This document shows positions 24,653 to 25,364 of a stretch of DNA of 25,364 nt, piece after piece. The notes beneath the pieces are model-generated. The model saw nothing but the letters and a program-made list of their open reading frames with translations. It was not told the DNA's origin and made no database searches. Source of the DNA: DASPFV01 sp035620975 (lineage in GTDB: Bacteria > Acidobacteriota > Vicinamibacteria > Vicinamibacterales > 2-12-FULL-66-21). The stretch covers positions 1-25,364 of the forward strand of contig DASPFV010000298.1 in NCBI GenBank assembly GCA_035620975.1, given 5' to 3'. Within the stretch, counting starts at the first letter, position 1, and each line of letters begins with the position of its first letter. Made by a program: the position numbers and the translations under genes.

Positions 24653-25068
24653 CGCGAACCTCCAGACCCGGTGTCCGGATCCTTCTGCCTGTTCGAGCCA
24701 CGGCGATCGAGCAGCCGCCGGATCTCCCCGAGCTCCTCGGGAGAGGCGCGGCGCGCGGCCAGGGCCTGCATGACGAGCTTCGATGCCGACCCGCCGAACG
24801 CCCGATCGAGCAGGTCGCGGACGAGCTGGCGCTGGGTGTGCCCCTCGCTCAGGCGGGGGTGGTACACGTGCGTGCGGTCGCGCTCGTCCCGGCGAACCAG
24901 CCCCTTCTCCGTCATGATCTGCAACAGCTTGAGGGCGGTGGTGTACGCCGTGGGGCGCTCGCGCGCGAGCACTTCGTGCACCTGGCGGACGGTGCTCGGG
25001 CCGCGTGCCCAGAGCACACGGAGGATGGCCAGCTCGGCGTCGGTCGGTCGGGGAATCGGGGGTTTCAT
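24649..25068 (-). CDS. BlaI/MecI/CopY-family transcriptional repressor
   Basis: This 139-aa protein has an N-terminal winged helix-turn-helix (about residues 8-75, with PTDAELAILRVLWARGPSTVRQVHEVL and the YTTALKLLQIMTEKGLVRR wing) and a C-terminal dimerisation helix region. Repressors of this family bind short palindromes as dimers and are cleaved or released when the partner M56 protease is activated. Two palindromes lie in its own promoter, which indicates autoregulation of the blaI-M56 operon. The last codons overlap the start of the M56 gene by four bases, implying coupled translation. ATG 25068 is the natural start, although no strong Shine-Dalgarno sequence is present in the ~29-nt leader. 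The C-terminal 20 residues are charged and look disordered. Confidence 0.93.
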   Translation of the reverse strand: MKPPIPRPTDAELAILRVLWARGPSTVRQVHEVLARERPTAYTTALKLLQIMTEKGLVRRDERDRTHVYHPRLSEGHTQRQLVRDLLDRAFGGSASKLVMQALAARRASPEELGEIRRLLDRRGSNRQKDPDTGSGGSR

Positions 25069-25103
25069 GCGTCGGGGTCGTTCAGCCCGGAGCCCACGGC
25101 CCT

Positions 25104-25133
25104 GTACTACTACGAAGGCATTCGTAATGTCAA
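25104..25133 (-). promoter_or_regulatory. Promoter of the blaI-M56 operon
   Basis: On the minus strand the -35 box is a perfect TTGACA (plus 25128-25133). A weaker -10, TAGTAC (plus 25104-25109), follows at 18 bp. Operator 1 fills the spacer and operator 2 overlaps the -35 box, so repressor binding should block RNA polymerase. Confidence 0.6.
25111..25126. promoter_or_regulatory. BlaI-type operator 1
   Basis: TACGAA and TTCGTA form a perfect 6-bp inverted repeat around GGCA, positioned inside the promoter spacer. The centre is 21 bp, or two helical turns, from that of operator 2. The architecture fits cooperative binding of two repressor dimers on one face of the DNA. Confidence 0.7.
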
Positions 25134-25146
25134 CGAAGGTCTTCGT
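25133..25146. promoter_or_regulatory. BlaI-type operator 2
   Basis: ACGAA and TTCGT form a 5-bp inverted repeat around GGTC. It shares the half-site of operator 1 but lacks the outermost base pair, so it may bind more weakly. It overlaps the edge of the TTGACA box. Confidence 0.65.
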
Positions 25147-25164
25147 ACATCTGTCCGGACCTCA

Positions 25165-25250
25165 GCCACGGCGAGCCGGGAAGAAGTGGACGGCCGGGCT
25201 GCTGGAGGAGGAGCGCCCGGTCCGGCATCCGATCCCGCTCTCGCCGTGGC
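25165..25250. repeat. 11-bp inverted repeat pair in the blaI upstream region
   Basis: GCCACGGCGAG (25165-25175) and CTCGCCGTGGC (25240-25250) are exact inverted repeats separated by 64 bp with no open gene. The outer CCACGG and CCGTGG ends resemble those of the iteron arrays, but no CACGGANNAA run is present, so kinship is uncertain. The rest of 25147-25300 shows nothing recognisable. Confidence 0.45.
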
Positions 25251-25302
25251 AGCGCGGGAGTGCTTCAGGCCGTTAGACGAGAGTGCGCCGACTTTTGTTG
25301 GC

Positions 25303-25308
25303 TATAAT
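25303..25308 (+). promoter_or_regulatory. Consensus -10 box of the gene starting at 25359
   Basis: TATAAT is a perfect -10 hexamer. No good -35 match lies 16-18 bp upstream. AATTGC (25306-25311) and GCAATT (25321-25326) form an inverted repeat that overlaps the -10 box and could be an operator. Confidence 0.5.
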
Positions 25309-25358
25309 TGCCACTCGGCCGCAATTGCACGCGCGCGTTGCTCAACCCGAGGAGTTTC

Positions 25359-25364
25359 ATGGCC
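25359..25364 (+). CDS. Start of a gene truncated by the window edge
   Basis: The final ATG GCC follows GAGGAG (25349-25354) at a 4-nt spacing and a perfect TATAAT about 50 bp upstream, which together mark a genuine translation start. Only two codons are inside the window, so no product can be named. The gene is divergent from blaI and might share its regulatory region. Confidence 0.5.

Noticed and set aside
21752..25068. Beta-lactam resistance operon
   Set aside because: A BlaI/M56 pair alone does not show this: no beta-lactamase gene is present and the M56 protein lacks the penicillin-sensor motifs.
24320..25276. 318-codon plus-strand frame across blaI
   Set aside because: It is antisense to blaI and the start of the M56 gene and crosses the operators. 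Its composition is Arg/Ser-rich with no domain.

Overview
The window is about 25 kb of GC-rich bacterial chromosome. Its gene content (Lhr helicase, phosphatidylcholine synthase, a membrane Ser/Thr kinase, a BlaI/M56 pair, a Tat-type amidase) and its dispersed CACGGA-type intergenic repeats suggest a member of the Acidobacteriota, perhaps Vicinamibacteria-like. That placement is an inference from protein style; there is no rRNA or other marker to prove it. No phage, transposase, plasmid, tRNA, rRNA or CRISPR locus was seen. This is mostly an ordinary chromosomal region with unusual intergenic DNA.

Layout. 1-631: 3' part of a kinase-fold protein gene, then a CACGGA repeat array. 827-1164: a small membrane protein gene (-), divergent from an FGGY sugar kinase (1165-2619, +). 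2624-5376 (-): pcs and a class A penicillin-binding protein, translationally coupled by a GTGA overlap. 5393-7406 (+): a good sigma70-type promoter, a hairpin leader and ftsH. 7407-8124: 0.7 kb of repeats, made of 3.5 copies of a 140-bp tandem unit followed by about 39-bp units in the opposite orientation. 8125-11073 (+): a 982-aa PDZ-like/multi-TM/GAF/zinc-ribbon/Ser-Thr kinase fusion. 11083-11337 (-): a small coiled-coil protein gene. 11450-16033 (+): lhr. 16107-16508 (+): a VKOR-family protein gene. 16738-17607 (-): fdhD. 17718-18674 (-): a DUF523/DUF1722 protein gene. 18998-21751 (+): an exported protein and a Tat-exported amidase with zero spacing. 21752-25068 (-): blaI and a 966-aa M56 (BlaR1-like) sensor, preceded by two palindromic operators around a TTGACA box. 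25359 onward (+): the start of another gene.

Themes. Several genes act at the envelope: Pcs (phosphatidylcholine), PBP1A (peptidoglycan), FtsH (membrane protein quality control), VKOR (disulfides), the transmembrane kinase and the BlaI/M56 sensor. Three genes (FGGY kinase, transmembrane kinase, lhr) have TACAAT or TAGAAT only 6-7 nt before the start codon and no Shine-Dalgarno sequence, the arrangement expected of leaderless mRNAs.

The most unusual signals are: (i) a repeat family built from 10-bp CACGGANNAA units whose CCACGG end always faces a gene and which, on the 5' side of three genes, runs straight into the -10 box; (ii) the M56 sensor with eight ~34-residue SDFE-type repeats and a proline-containing heptad array; (iii) the kinase fusion; and (iv) a 133-bp MITE-like element next to fdhD.
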